Shown in pieces: positions 24,418 to 33,396 of a stretch of 64,000 nucleotides of DNA; the first letter of the stretch is position 1; the number at the start of each line of letters is the position of its first letter. Source of the DNA: Aeromicrobium chenweiae (GTDB taxonomy: Bacteria; Actinomycetota; Actinomycetes; Propionibacteriales; Nocardioidaceae); contig NZ_CP026952.1 in assembly GCF_003065605.1 (NCBI RefSeq), positions 2,790,001 through 2,854,000 of the forward strand, in the 5' to 3' direction. The translations under genes and the position numbers were made by a program. The notes beneath the pieces are model-generated. The model saw only the letters and a list, made by a program, of their open reading frames with translations, ran no database searches and was not told where the DNA came from.

Positions 24418-25197
24418 TCAGGTGCCGGTCGTGGCCTTTGTCGGGCCGGACGACAGCAGGCCTGCGGCCACGTCGCGGTACGCCTGGGCGCCCTTGTGGT
24501 TGCGTGCGGTCGACAGCACGGACCGGCCGATGGCGGGTGCTTCGGCGAACTTGATCGTCTTGGGGATCGCGGGGAGCACGACCGGCAGGCCGTACGTCTC
24601 CTCGATCGCGGCCAGGACGTTCTGGGCGTGCTTGGTGCGCCCGTCGTACATCGTGGGCAGCACGCCGAGGATGTGCAGGCTCGGGTTGATGAACTGCCGC
24701 ACGTCGTGGATCGTGTCGAGCAGCTGCCCGACGCCGCGGTGCGACAGCGTCTCGGCCTGCAGCGGGATCAGCACCTGGTGGGCCGCCGAGAGGGCCCCGA
24801 CCGTGAGGACGCCGAGGGTCGGCGGGCAGTCGATGACGATCCAGTCGTAGTCGTCGGCGACCTTGTCGAGCGCGACCCGGAGGCGCTGCTCCCGTCCGGT
24901 GCGGCCCAGCAGGCTCTCCTCGGCCTGGGTCAGCGTGATGTTCGCCGGCAGCAGGTGCATCCCGTCGTCGGTGATCACGATCGCGTCGTCGGCCTGCTTG
25001 GTGCCGAGCAGGACCTCCGCGACGGTCACGTCGAGGTCCTCCGGGTCGATCCCCAGCGAGAACGTGAGGCTGCCCTGGGGGTCGACGTCGACGAGCAGGA
25101 CGCGCTGCTTGAGCTCGGCGAGCGCGGCACCGAGGGACACGACGGTGGTCGTCTTCGCGACGCCACCCTTCTGGTTCGCCACTGCGATCGTCGTCAC
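24418..25197 (-). CDS. ParA/Soj-like partition ATPase (orphan)
   Basis: 259-residue ParA-family ATPase. The deviant Walker A is NQKGGVAKTTT at residues 8-18, Walker A' is VDVDPQGS and Walker B is WIVIDCPPTLG. There is no N-terminal DNA-binding helix-turn-helix and no parB beside it, so this is the stand-alone Soj-type ATPase seen in actinobacteria (Rv3213c position) rather than the oriC-linked parAB. Cargo is unknown. GTG 25197 is used; a CACAAT hexamer 6 nt upstream is a weak leaderless -10. Confidence 0.88.
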   Translation of the reverse strand: MTTIAVANQKGGVAKTTTVVSLGAALAELKQRVLLVDVDPQGSLTFSLGIDPEDLDVTVAEVLLGTKQADDAIVITDDGMHLLPANITLTQAEESLLGRTGREQRLRVALDKVADDYDWIVIDCPPTLGVLTVGALSAAHQVLIPLQAETLSHRGVGQLLDTIHDVRQFINPSLHILGVLPTMYDGRTKHAQNVLAAIEETYGLPVVLPAIPKTIKFAEAPAIGRSVLSTARNHKGAQAYRDVAAGLLSSGPTKATTGT

Positions 25198-25268
25198 GCC
25201 GTCATTGTGTCACCGATGGGACCGGCCTGGACCTGCACGCGCGACGAGACGTTTGGCATGCTTGGTCC

Positions 25269-26027
25269 ATGACACGTCGTGCGCTGGTCACCGGGGCAAC
25301 ATCAGGGATCGGCAACGCCTTCGCCAAGGAGCTGGCGAGGCGAGGGAACGACCTCGTGATCGTGGCCCGGACGACGGACAAGCTCGAGGCGATCGCGGCC
25401 GAGCTGCGCAGCAAGCACGGCGTCGAGGTCGACGTCGTCACGGCCGATCTCGCGACGTCCGAAGGGATGCAGGCGGCCTCCAACGCGCTGACCGACACGA
25501 CCCGCCCGGTCGACCTCCTCGTCAACAACGCGGGAGCCTCGCTCGCCGGCTGGTTCGGCACGACGGACATCGCCGACGAGGACTACCAGCTCGACCTGCT
25601 GGTGCGGGCCCCCATGCATCTCATGGACGCCGCGATCAAGACGATGGCCGGCCGGGGCGGCGGCAAGATCATCAACGTCAGCAGCGTCGCGGCATTCACC
25701 CCGCGAGGCGTCTACTCCGCCCACAAGGCGTGGCTGCTCAACCTGTCGAGGTGGGCCGACATCCACTACGACGACGTCAACATCACCGTGCAGGCACTGT
25801 GTCCCGGCTTCGTCCGCACCGAGTTCCATCCCCGCGGCCAGATGGACGTGTCCAGCGTCCCCCGGTGGATGTGGCTGAAGGCCGACACGGTCGTCGCGGC
25901 CTCGTTGCGCGACCTCGACCGGGACAAGTCGGTGTCGATCCCGACGTTCCGCTACAAGGTCCTCGCGGGCCTCGCGCAGTACATGCCCAAGACCCTGGTC
26001 ACCCGCATCGCCCGGCGCGGCCGATGA
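25269..26027 (+). CDS. Short-chain dehydrogenase/reductase (classical SDR)
   Basis: 252-residue NAD(P)-dependent SDR. The Rossmann motif TGATSGIGNAFAKEL is at the N-terminus, NNAG near residue 88, the catalytic serine in NVSSVAAF and the YxxxK pair in YSAHK. The C-terminal tail is typical of YqjQ/DltE-like members acting on lipid or keto substrates; the substrate is not identifiable. It is the first gene of an overlapping four-gene operon: its stop overlaps the next ATG by 4 bp (ATGA). Confidence 0.9.
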   Translation: MTRRALVTGATSGIGNAFAKELARRGNDLVIVARTTDKLEAIAAELRSKHGVEVDVVTADLATSEGMQAASNALTDTTRPVDLLVNNAGASLAGWFGTTDIADEDYQLDLLVRAPMHLMDAAIKTMAGRGGGKIINVSSVAAFTPRGVYSAHKAWLLNLSRWADIHYDDVNITVQALCPGFVRTEFHPRGQMDVSSVPRWMWLKADTVVAASLRDLDRDKSVSIPTFRYKVLAGLAQYMPKTLVTRIARRGR

Positions 26028-26851
26028 GCGTCCCCCGCACGCTGGAGCTGCCTGCCGGCGTGCGCAGCGCCGTGGTCGCAGGCCTCGACGGCGACGTCGC
26101 GACGCTGACCGCCTCCGCCACGGGCCCACGCCGTGGGCACGTGCTCCTCGTCCCCGGCTGGACCGGCAGCAAGGAGGACTTCACCCCGTTGCTGCCGCTG
26201 CTGGCGGACGCCGGCTACGACGTGATGGCGTACGACCAGGCCGGCCAGTACGAGAGCGCCCCGGCCGCGGACTACTCCCTCGAGCGCTACGCCGCGAACG
26301 CCCTGCACCTCAGCCGGTCGGCGAGCCCGGACGGCAGCCACGTGCTGGGCCACTCGTTCGGTGGCCTCGTCGCCCAGCAGGCCGCTCTCCTCGGGATGGC
26401 GGACCTCCGCAGCCTGAGCCTGCTCTGCACGGGTCCCGGCGCCCTCGGCGAGGACGCTCGACGCCCGCTGAGGAAGCTCGTCGCGGCGATCGGGCAGGTG
26501 CCGCTGCTGAGGCTGCACGAGATCCGCGAGCAGGGCGTCAAGCGTCCCGCCCAGATCACCTCGTTCCTGGCCAAGCGGTTCACCTCCAACGACCCGCGGT
26601 CGCTCCGCGCCATGACCCAGCTGCTCATCGACGCCCCCGACGTCGTCGAGCAGGTCGTGGCCACCGGCCTGCCCGTCTGGGTGGGCCGCGGGGCCGACGA
26701 CGACGCCTGGCCGCACGACGTCCAGGCCGACATGGCCCGACGACTCCGGACCGAGGTCCACGTCGTCCCCGACTCGGCGCACTCCCCTGCCGTCGAGAAC
26801 CCTGCAGCCCTGGTCGACCTGTGGCTGCCGTTCCTGAAGGAGCACAGCTGA
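26024..26851 (+). CDS. Alpha/beta hydrolase
   Basis: 275-residue alpha/beta hydrolase. The nucleophile elbow is GHSFGG (about residue 108), the oxyanion segment is VPGWTGSKED and the C-terminal histidine is probably in PDSAHSPAVENP. No signal peptide. The substrate is unknown. ATG 26024 overlaps the SDR stop (ATGA), and its stop shares one base with the start of the molybdoenzyme gene (TGATG), so translation is coupled along the operon. Confidence 0.88.
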   Translation: MSVPRTLELPAGVRSAVVAGLDGDVATLTASATGPRRGHVLLVPGWTGSKEDFTPLLPLLADAGYDVMAYDQAGQYESAPAADYSLERYAANALHLSRSASPDGSHVLGHSFGGLVAQQAALLGMADLRSLSLLCTGPGALGEDARRPLRKLVAAIGQVPLLRLHEIREQGVKRPAQITSFLAKRFTSNDPRSLRAMTQLLIDAPDVVEQVVATGLPVWVGRGADDDAWPHDVQADMARRLRTEVHVVPDSAHSPAVENPAALVDLWLPFLKEHS

Positions 26852-27462
26852 TGGCCATCACCCGTGGATTCACCGGACGCCCCCGCCGCGGGGGCAATGA
26901 CCGCCTGCCGCCGGGGCAGTACGACACCGGCGCCGGCTGGCCGGTCCTGACCGCAGAGCTCACCCCGCAGATCGACGTCGACGAGTGGACGATGACGATC
27001 GACGGCCTGGTCGACCAGCCGACGACCTGGGACTGGCGCGGCATCCATGCGCTGCCGAGCGACTCGTACTTCGGCGACATCCACTGCGTCACGACGTGGT
27101 CGAAGTTCGACACGACGTTCTCCGGCGTCAGCCTCGACTCGCTGCTGGAGGTCACGGGGGTCAGGCCGGAGGCCACGCACGTGTTCGCGACCTCCACGAC
27201 GGGCTACACGACCAACCTGCCGCTCGCGGACATCACGGACGGCAAGGCGTGGATCGTGTGGGACTTCGACGGCAAGCCGCTGACGCCCGAGCACGGCGGC
27301 CCGGTGCGCCTCCTCGTGCCGCACCTGTACTTCTGGAAGTCCGCGAAGTGGATCACCCGGATCGAGCTGCGTGACCACGACGAGCAGGGCTTCTGGGAGC
27401 GCAACGGCTACCACGACCGTGGCGACCCGTGGCTCGAGCAGCGCTACCAGGGCGACGCATGA
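26851..27462 (+). CDS. Sulfite oxidase-like molybdopterin-dependent oxidoreductase
   Basis: 203-residue cytoplasmic protein that is essentially the Mo-binding domain of the sulfite oxidase family. The molybdenum-ligating cysteine is in DIHCVTTWS (about residue 79). Other family blocks are DGLVDQPTTWDW, TSTTGYTTNLPL and RLLVPHLYFWKS. There is no Tat signal, heme domain or dimerisation domain, unlike MsrP or true sulfite oxidases. The reductase gene overlapping its stop (ATGA) very likely supplies or accepts electrons. The substrate is not known; S- or N-oxide reduction is plausible. Confidence 0.87.
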   Translation: MAITRGFTGRPRRGGNDRLPPGQYDTGAGWPVLTAELTPQIDVDEWTMTIDGLVDQPTTWDWRGIHALPSDSYFGDIHCVTTWSKFDTTFSGVSLDSLLEVTGVRPEATHVFATSTTGYTTNLPLADITDGKAWIVWDFDGKPLTPEHGGPVRLLVPHLYFWKSAKWITRIELRDHDEQGFWERNGYHDRGDPWLEQRYQGDA

Positions 27463-28184
27463 CGGAGGTTGAGCCCTCCCCTGTCGCGAGCTCGTGGACG
27501 ACGGCCGTCGTGCGGGAGGTCGAGCGCTTCGGCGACACGTACGTGAAGCTGCGCCTCGACGTGGCGAACCGGACGCCGCACGTGCCCGGGCAGCACTACG
27601 TGGTCCGCCTGCGGGCACCCGATGGCTACACGGCCCAGCGGTCCTACTCGATCGCGTCCGACCCCGAGGACCCGCTCGTCGAGCTCATGGTCGAGTGCCT
27701 CCCCCGCGGTGAGGTGTCCTCGTTCCTGCACGACGTGGTCGAGGTGGGTGACGAGCTGGAGGTCCGCGGCCCGATCGGGCGCTGGTTCGTGTGGGGCGGC
27801 ACCACGCCGTCGCTGTGCGTGGCCGGCGGCTCCGGCATCGTGCCGTTCGTGTCGATGCTGAGGTTCGCCCGCCGCACCGGCACCGAGCCCCTGCTCCGCA
27901 TCGCCGCGTCGGCCCAGACCCGCGCCCGGCTGCCGTACATCGACGAGCTCGAGGAGTACGGCGCGTTCATCGCCCTCACCCGGGAGAACCACGTGCAGAC
28001 GAACGGCACCGAACGCGTCGCGGCACACATCTACCCCGACGAGATCGTGCCGCTGGCCGACGGCATCGAACGCGCCTACGTGTGCGGGTCGGTCGGCTTC
28101 GTCAGCTTCGTCGGACGCATCCTCGGCGAGGCGGGCGTCCGCAGCGACACGGTCCGCGTCGAGCAGTTCGGCCCCACGAGCTGA
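27459..28184 (+). CDS. FAD/NAD(P)-binding ferredoxin reductase-like oxidoreductase
   Basis: 241-residue FNR-family flavoprotein. FAD site: QRSYSIAS (RxYS motif). NAD(P) site: VAGGSGIVPFVSML. The late CGSVGFVSFVG closes the pyridine nucleotide domain. No 2Fe-2S ferredoxin domain is fused. Its start overlaps the stop of the sulfite-oxidase-like gene by 4 bp, implying a two-protein redox pair in which NAD(P)H electrons reach the Mo centre. It is the last gene in the operon that begins at 25269. Confidence 0.88.
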   Translation: MTEVEPSPVASSWTTAVVREVERFGDTYVKLRLDVANRTPHVPGQHYVVRLRAPDGYTAQRSYSIASDPEDPLVELMVECLPRGEVSSFLHDVVEVGDELEVRGPIGRWFVWGGTTPSLCVAGGSGIVPFVSMLRFARRTGTEPLLRIAASAQTRARLPYIDELEEYGAFIALTRENHVQTNGTERVAAHIYPDEIVPLADGIERAYVCGSVGFVSFVGRILGEAGVRSDTVRVEQFGPTS

Positions 28185-28338
28185 ACAACCCGCCCAACGG
28201 CGTGGTGGATCTCGAGGTCGGTGCAGGGTCCGTGTCTGCCGCGGTACCCCTTGCCATTCCAGGACAGCAGTCCTAGGTTGCGAGGAGAGTCCTCGGCAGG
28301 TACTCGGCCTCTCGTGGCACTCTCCTCGGGAGGCAGCC

Positions 28339-30477
28339 ATGTCCAACGACCACGTCCGTCCCACCCGCGCCGCACGACCCCCGCGTCGGGGACGTCTTGC
28401 CGCCGTCGCCGGGCTCGGTGCCCTGACCCTGGTCGCGACAGCGCTCGCGACCACCCAGGCGAGCGCCGCGCCGGACGAACCGCTCGTCGGTTCCAGCCGC
28501 GACCAGACCGGCAAGGTCCAGGTCGTCCACGTCGAGGCACCCACTCCGGCGGCACGGACCAAGGTCAGCAAGCTCGGGCTGGACATGACCGAGCACGGCG
28601 ACGCCACCGGTGTCGAGGTCGTGCTGCACGGCAGCAAGGACGCCGCCCGGCTCCGCGGTGCCGGCTTCGACTGGAAGGTGACGATCCCCGACCTGCAGGC
28701 ACGGATGGAGGCCAACCAGGCCAAGGACCGGCGCTACGACGCGGCGACCGCGCAGTCGCCGCTCCCGAGCGGCCGCACCGCCTACCGCAACCTCGATGAC
28801 TACAACCGCGAGATGAGCCGGCTGGCCCAGCGCTACCCCAACCTGGTGAAGCCGCTGACCCTGCGCAACCGCTCGATCGAGGGCCGCCCGGTCCGCGGCA
28901 TCGAGATCACCACCAACGCCCGTCAGGTCAACGACGGCAAGCCGGCCTTCTTGATGCTCGGTGCCCACCACGCGCGGGAGTGGCCCTCCGCGGAGCACGC
29001 GATGGAGTTCGCCTATGACCTGGTCGAGAACTACCGCACCGACGCGCGCACCCGTCGCATCGTCCAGCGCTCGCGGACCATCGTCGTGCCGGTCGTCAAC
29101 GTCGACGGCTTCGTCGTCTCCCGAACTGCCGCACCCCTGGGCGACTTCAGCGCGTTCGACTACGAGATGAAGCGCAAGAACTGCTCGATCTCGGTGCAGA
29201 CGCCGGCGGACCGTCGCGGTGGCACCTGTGCCGACAACCCCGCCGGGCGGCTGCGCGGCACCGACCTCAACCGCAACTACCCCGGTTTCTGGGGTGGCGC
29301 CGGCGCGAGCGCGCTGTGGTCCTCCGACACCTTCCGCGGCGACGGGCCCGGGTCCGAGCCGGAGGTCGACAACATCCGTCGCCTGGTCTCCGAGCGCCAG
29401 GTCACCAACCTGATCACCAACCACACCTACGGCAACCTGGTGCTGCGACCGCCGTCGATCCGCTCGACCGGCCTCTCCCCCGACGAGCCGGCCTACCGCG
29501 CACTCGGCGAGGACATGACCGACGCCAACGGCTACGCCAACTGGGCCTCGTTCCAGCTCTACGACACCTCCGGCTCCACCGAGGACTGGAGCTACTGGAA
29601 CACCGGCGGGCTCGGTTTCACCTTCGAGATCGGACCCGATGAGTTCCATCCACCGTTCCAGCAGGGCGTGGTCAACGAGTACCTCGGCCTGGCACCGTCC
29701 GCAGGCGCGGGCTACGGCGGCAACCGCGAGGCCTACTACGTGATGGCCGAGGCCACGGTGAACGCCGGACTGCACTCCACCATCGTCGGCAGCACCCGTC
29801 CGAACCGGAAGCTGACCGTGAGCAAGTCGTTCATCACGGCCACCTCGCCGGTGATCCAGACCGACGGATCGACCGGCGCACCACGCTACTACCGAGACAA
29901 CCTCGCCTCGAGCTACGAGACGAAGGGCGGACAGTTCCGCTGGGCGGTGAACCCGTCCACCCGGCCTCTGGTGGTGGGACGTTACGGCCGTGACCCGCAG
30001 GGTCCCCCGCAGCCGAGCCAGGCACTCGTCAACCCGGCGGGCACCCCGGCAGAGGGCACGTACGAGACCGCGACCTTCACCGTGGCCGGGCAGCCGTCCT
30101 ACGACAACGGGACCGCCACGGTCGTGATCGACTGGCCTGACGCCCAGGTGGACTGGGACGTCGAGATCTTCGACTCCCGGGGCCGGCCGGTCGCGAGCGC
30201 GGCCACGCTGGCCGACCCCGAGCAGGCGGTGCTGATCGATCCGGCGCCGGGCACCTACACGGTCCGGTTGATCAACTACGGCGGTGGCGCCACCTCGGAC
30301 TGGACCGGGCGGGTCGACTACGCGTCCCCCACCCCCGGCACCTACTCCGGGCTCAAGGAGGCGTGGAACCTCACCTGCAGCAACCGCAACGGTCGCGTGC
30401 TCTCCACCCGGGAGGTCGTCGTCGACCGCGGTGAGACCGTCCGCGTCGGGGACCCCTGCACGAGGAAGGGCCGCTAG
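28339..30477 (+). CDS. Secreted M14-family zinc carboxypeptidase
   Basis: 712-residue exported metallocarboxypeptidase. A signal peptide with a basic start and a hydrophobic core ends near residue 46 (QASAAP). A propeptide-like region follows to about residue 145. The M14 domain has HHAREW at residues 210-215 (zinc ligands H211 and E214), VVNVDGF, a TDLNRNYPG substrate-binding block, the third zinc histidine in TNHTYGNL and the catalytic glutamate in FTFEIGPDEFH. The last 170 residues look like a beta-rich accessory domain. It releases C-terminal amino acids outside the cell. ATG 28339 has GGGAGG upstream. A 16-bp hairpin follows. Confidence 0.9.
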   Translation: MSNDHVRPTRAARPPRRGRLAAVAGLGALTLVATALATTQASAAPDEPLVGSSRDQTGKVQVVHVEAPTPAARTKVSKLGLDMTEHGDATGVEVVLHGSKDAARLRGAGFDWKVTIPDLQARMEANQAKDRRYDAATAQSPLPSGRTAYRNLDDYNREMSRLAQRYPNLVKPLTLRNRSIEGRPVRGIEITTNARQVNDGKPAFLMLGAHHAREWPSAEHAMEFAYDLVENYRTDARTRRIVQRSRTIVVPVVNVDGFVVSRTAAPLGDFSAFDYEMKRKNCSISVQTPADRRGGTCADNPAGRLRGTDLNRNYPGFWGGAGASALWSSDTFRGDGPGSEPEVDNIRRLVSERQVTNLITNHTYGNLVLRPPSIRSTGLSPDEPAYRALGEDMTDANGYANWASFQLYDTSGSTEDWSYWNTGGLGFTFEIGPDEFHPPFQQGVVNEYLGLAPSAGAGYGGNREAYYVMAEATVNAGLHSTIVGSTRPNRKLTVSKSFITATSPVIQTDGSTGAPRYYRDNLASSYETKGGQFRWAVNPSTRPLVVGRYGRDPQGPPQPSQALVNPAGTPAEGTYETATFTVAGQPSYDNGTATVVIDWPDAQVDWDVEIFDSRGRPVASAATLADPEQAVLIDPAPGTYTVRLINYGGGATSDWTGRVDYASPTPGTYSGLKEAWNLTCSNRNGRVLSTREVVVDRGETVRVGDPCTRKGR

Positions 30478-30503
30478 CAGCGCCGTCCTGGCCGGGTCGT
30501 ACG

Positions 30504-30561
30504 CCGGGTCGAGCCCCTCAACGCCTGGAGTCCGCTCGTGGCGCGGAGGGGCTCGACCCGG
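30504..30561 (+). terminator. 16-bp inverted repeat, terminator of the carboxypeptidase gene
   Basis: CCGGGTCGAGCCCCTC (30504-30519) and its exact complement (30546-30561) with a 26-nt loop, starting 26 bp after the carboxypeptidase stop. Its right arm abuts the truncated PHP copy, so it also marks the edge of the rearrangement. Confidence 0.6.
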
Positions 30562-30769
30562 TGATCACGAGGTCGAGGTCGTTGTGGTCGACCTCGATGC
30601 CGTCGAGACCCGCCTCAGCGAGCGCCTCGAACGCGTCGCCAGTCAGCACCTTGTCACTGCCACGCGACCACGGGTGGGCCACCACGGTCTTCCCGCCGGC
30701 AGTCTTGAGCAGCCCGACGGCCTCCAGCAGCGGCGCGGCGTATCGCCCCACGTTCGCCTCGCCGCCGGA
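30561..30769 (-). pseudogene. Truncated internal fragment of a PHP-domain gene
   Basis: Read on the minus strand this gives RYAAPLLEAVGLLK ... VVAHPWSRGSDKVLT ... AEAGLDGIEVDHND, then DLDLVITGSS, closely matching the intact PHP protein encoded at 43734-44558. By hand alignment 30581-30769 matches 43896-44084 over 189 bp without gaps (about 88 percent identity). 30561-30580 matches 43831-43850, so 45 bp (15 codons) are deleted in frame. Both ends of the gene are missing. It lies in the same orientation as the intact copy 13 kb away and marks the left edge of the catabolic island. Confidence 0.85.
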
Positions 30770-30993
30770 CCGGCGGCGACAGCCGGTCGCCCCTCGATTC
30801 ACCCCAGTATTACGGGGTCTGACCTGGTTGAGAAGCGAGATGAAGGCTGAGTTAAATCGTGCTGCACATCGCACAGTTTCGATGCGCTGGGTTGTGCACA
30901 GAGTTCATTGACCGGGTGCGCCCTCGGACCCAGACTGGGTCACCATTACCGAGGCACCCGACCGTGGGGCCCCGCTCAAAGAGAGGTCCTCCG
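30770..30993. other. Non-coding remainder of the 516-bp spacer (30478-30993)
   Basis: After the PHP fragment no gene is recognisable up to the transporter start. The segment 30840-30910 is lower in GC than its surroundings and carries TGCACA and TTGTGCACAGAGTTCA-like sequences resembling elements in two other island promoters. Probably the transporter promoter region; no -35/-10 can be assigned with confidence. Confidence 0.4.
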
Positions 30994-32517
30994 TTGGAAC
31001 TCACATCGGCGCATTGGATTTACCTCATCGGCATGACGGTCATCATCGCCGTCATGGTGTGCAGGCAGAACGTGGTCGTCCCGGCCGTGGCCGCGACCTT
31101 CTTGACGGCGTGGGCATACACCGGGAACCTCGCCAGCGGCTTGTCCTCCGTGTTCAACGCCAGCCTCACCGCGGCGTCTGAGCTGTTCAGCATCTTCTTG
31201 ATCATCGCCCTCATCACGGCGCTCCTTGGTTCGCTTCGGGCGATGGGTGCCGACAAGCGGATGGTGATGCCGTTCCAGAAGACGATGCGGACGGGGACGG
31301 TCGCCTTCTTCGTGATCTTCACCGTCACCTACTTCATCAGCCTGTTCTTCTGGCCGACTCCGGCGGTGCCGCTGATCGGTGCCATCCTGCTCCCCGCAGC
31401 GATCCGTGCCGGTCTTCCCGCCATGGCAGGCGCGATGGCGATCGCGATCGCGGGGCAGGGCATGGCGCTCTCCAGCGACTACGTCATCCAGGTCGCGCCC
31501 GGACTGTCCGCAGCTGGCGCCGGGGTCGACACCGGGACCGTGGCCGACCGCGCCCTGGTCCTCTCGCTGGTCACCGGTCTGGTGGCGATCGCCATCGTGT
31601 TCCTGCGGATCCGCTCGCAGATCAAGAAGCCCGACGTCGCGCTGCTCACGGAGTGGGAGCAGACCGTCGTGAGCGGCGAGGAGGTGTACGTGGAGGAGCG
31701 CGCGGTCGTCACCGCCGGTGGCGGCGACGACGGCTCAGCCGACGTCCCGGCCTCGGGCGGCGGAGGCTCGTCGCGAAGCCAGGACCTCGGTGAGGCCGCC
31801 GGCGCCCCCGTCAAGCGCGCCCAGTTCTTCGCGGTCCTGGTCCCGCTGGTGTTCATCGCTGTGGTCGCTTACATGATCCTCGGCAAGTTCACGGACTACG
31901 TGCCGGAGACGAGCGGCGGCGACGCAGCCGGCCTCGTCGGCGGCACGGCAGCAGTGCTGCTGCTCGTGGCGACCATGACACTCGACGGCAGGGGCTGCCT
32001 CGAGACGTGCTCCACGCACGTGGTGGACGGACTGGTCTTCGCCTTCAAGGCGATGGGCGTGGTCATCCCGATCGCTGGCTTCTTCTTCATCGGCAACTCC
32101 GACTTCGCCGGCCGCATCATGGGGCTCGACGAGGGCGAGAAGGCCCCCGGCTTCCTCTTCGATCTGGTGTCCTCGGTGCAGCACCTCATCCCCGAGGCGC
32201 CGCTCTTCATGGGTCTTGGCCTCCTGCTCATCGGCATGGCCACAGGGCTCGACGGGTCCGGGTTCTCCGGCCTTCCGCTGACCGGCTCGCTATCCGGTGC
32301 GCTCGGCCCCGCCAGCGGCGTGGACCCCGAGACGCTGGCAGCGATCGGTCAGATGGGCGCCATCTGGACCGGCGGCGGAACCCTGATCGCGTGGTCGTCG
32401 CTCCTGGCGGTCGCCGGGTTTGCGCGAGTTCCCGTGCTGGAGCTGGTCAGGAACCTCTTCCTGCCGGTCGTCGCCGGACTGCTCACTGCCACGGTGGTCG
32501 CGGTCATCATCTTCTGA
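30994..32517 (+). CDS. Polytopic membrane transporter, possibly IT superfamily
   Basis: 507-residue membrane protein with about 11-12 hydrophobic segments split by a hydrophilic loop around residues 210-285. Residues such as FFWPTPAVPLIGAI and GLDGSGFSGLPL sit in re-entrant-looking regions, as in ion-transporter superfamily (dicarboxylate, gluconate or Na+/H+ antiporter) proteins, but I cannot name the family. TTG 30994 is chosen (AGAGAGG upstream, N-terminus LELTSAHWIYLIG entering the first membrane helix); the open frame extends to 30859 without support. It probably imports the substrate of the island pathway. A soluble SDR gene follows 50 bp downstream. Confidence 0.72.
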   Translation: MELTSAHWIYLIGMTVIIAVMVCRQNVVVPAVAATFLTAWAYTGNLASGLSSVFNASLTAASELFSIFLIIALITALLGSLRAMGADKRMVMPFQKTMRTGTVAFFVIFTVTYFISLFFWPTPAVPLIGAILLPAAIRAGLPAMAGAMAIAIAGQGMALSSDYVIQVAPGLSAAGAGVDTGTVADRALVLSLVTGLVAIAIVFLRIRSQIKKPDVALLTEWEQTVVSGEEVYVEERAVVTAGGGDDGSADVPASGGGGSSRSQDLGEAAGAPVKRAQFFAVLVPLVFIAVVAYMILGKFTDYVPETSGGDAAGLVGGTAAVLLLVATMTLDGRGCLETCSTHVVDGLVFAFKAMGVVIPIAGFFFIGNSDFAGRIMGLDEGEKAPGFLFDLVSSVQHLIPEAPLFMGLGLLLIGMATGLDGSGFSGLPLTGSLSGALGPASGVDPETLAAIGQMGAIWTGGGTLIAWSSLLAVAGFARVPVLELVRNLFLPVVAGLLTATVVAVIIF

Positions 32518-32567
32518 CTCGACAGCACCTCATGGCCTGGCCGGTCTGAACGGCCCGAAGGAAAGGG

Positions 32568-33347
32568 ATGATCGGCATGGACCTGGGTATGCACGATGCG
32601 AGGGCACTGGTGCTGGGCTCGACGTCCGGCCTGGGGCACGCAGTGGCCGCGGCGCTCGTGGCCGAGGGCGCCTCCGTGGCGGTGTCGGGCCGGGACTCCT
32701 CCCGGGCCGACGCCGCTGCGGCGGCCATGGGAGCGACGGCCTCCGTCGCGGTTGACCTCTCGGTGCCGGGGGCCGGTCAGCGGGTGGTGGCCGAGGCCGT
32801 TGCGAAGCTGGGCGGTCTCGACATCTGCGTGGTGAACACCGGGGGCGGCACACCCGGCGGGCTGGTCGGGACCACCGACGAGGACACCCTGGCCGCGTAT
32901 CACTCGATGCTTCGGCCGACCCTGGAGATCGCTCGCGCAGCGGCTCCGCACCTCGCCACGTCGGGACGAGGGCGGCTGGTGTTCCTGACGGCGCGATCCG
33001 TCCTCGAGGCGACACCCGACCTGGCATTGTCCTCCGTCATGCGCAGCGGCGTCACCGCCGCAGCCCGCTCTCTCGCGATCGAGCTCGCGCCAGACGTGCT
33101 CGTGACCGTCGTCGGCACCGGCCAGTTCGAGACCCAAGCGCTGGCGCGCTTCGAGGCGCACCGCGCGGAGACCGAAGGACTCCCGGTCGAGGAGATCCGC
33201 CGCGACCACGTGAGCGGCATCCCCCTCGGCCGGGTCGGCGCGCCCAGCGAGCTCGCCGATGTCGTAGCATTCCTCTGCTCCAGCCGCGCGTCGTTCGTGA
33301 CAGGCTGTGTCGTGCGGGTCGACGGAGGCGCGGTCCGGGGCTTCTGA
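32568..33347 (+). CDS. Variant SDR oxidoreductase lacking the YxxxK catalytic pair
   Basis: 259-residue SDR-fold protein with an intact Rossmann nucleotide site (VLGSTSGLGHAVAAAL) and the NTGGGTPGG variant of the NNAG motif. The usual catalytic tyrosine/lysine position reads LALSSVMRSGVTAA, so Tyr and Lys are replaced by Ser and Arg. A subgroup of SDRs (BacC/YwfD-like 'LSNxxR' proteins) has this pattern. It may be a reductase using another acid or a non-redox isomerase or lyase. AAGGAAAGG precedes ATG 32568. It lies between the two transporters of the island. Confidence 0.85.
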   Translation: MIGMDLGMHDARALVLGSTSGLGHAVAAALVAEGASVAVSGRDSSRADAAAAAMGATASVAVDLSVPGAGQRVVAEAVAKLGGLDICVVNTGGGTPGGLVGTTDEDTLAAYHSMLRPTLEIARAAAPHLATSGRGRLVFLTARSVLEATPDLALSSVMRSGVTAAARSLAIELAPDVLVTVVGTGQFETQALARFEAHRAETEGLPVEEIRRDHVSGIPLGRVGAPSELADVVAFLCSSRASFVTGCVVRVDGGAVRGF

Positions 33348-33396
33348 CATCGGCCTCCCGGCGAGCGTCTCGCCCTTGACCTGTAGGAGGTCTGCT

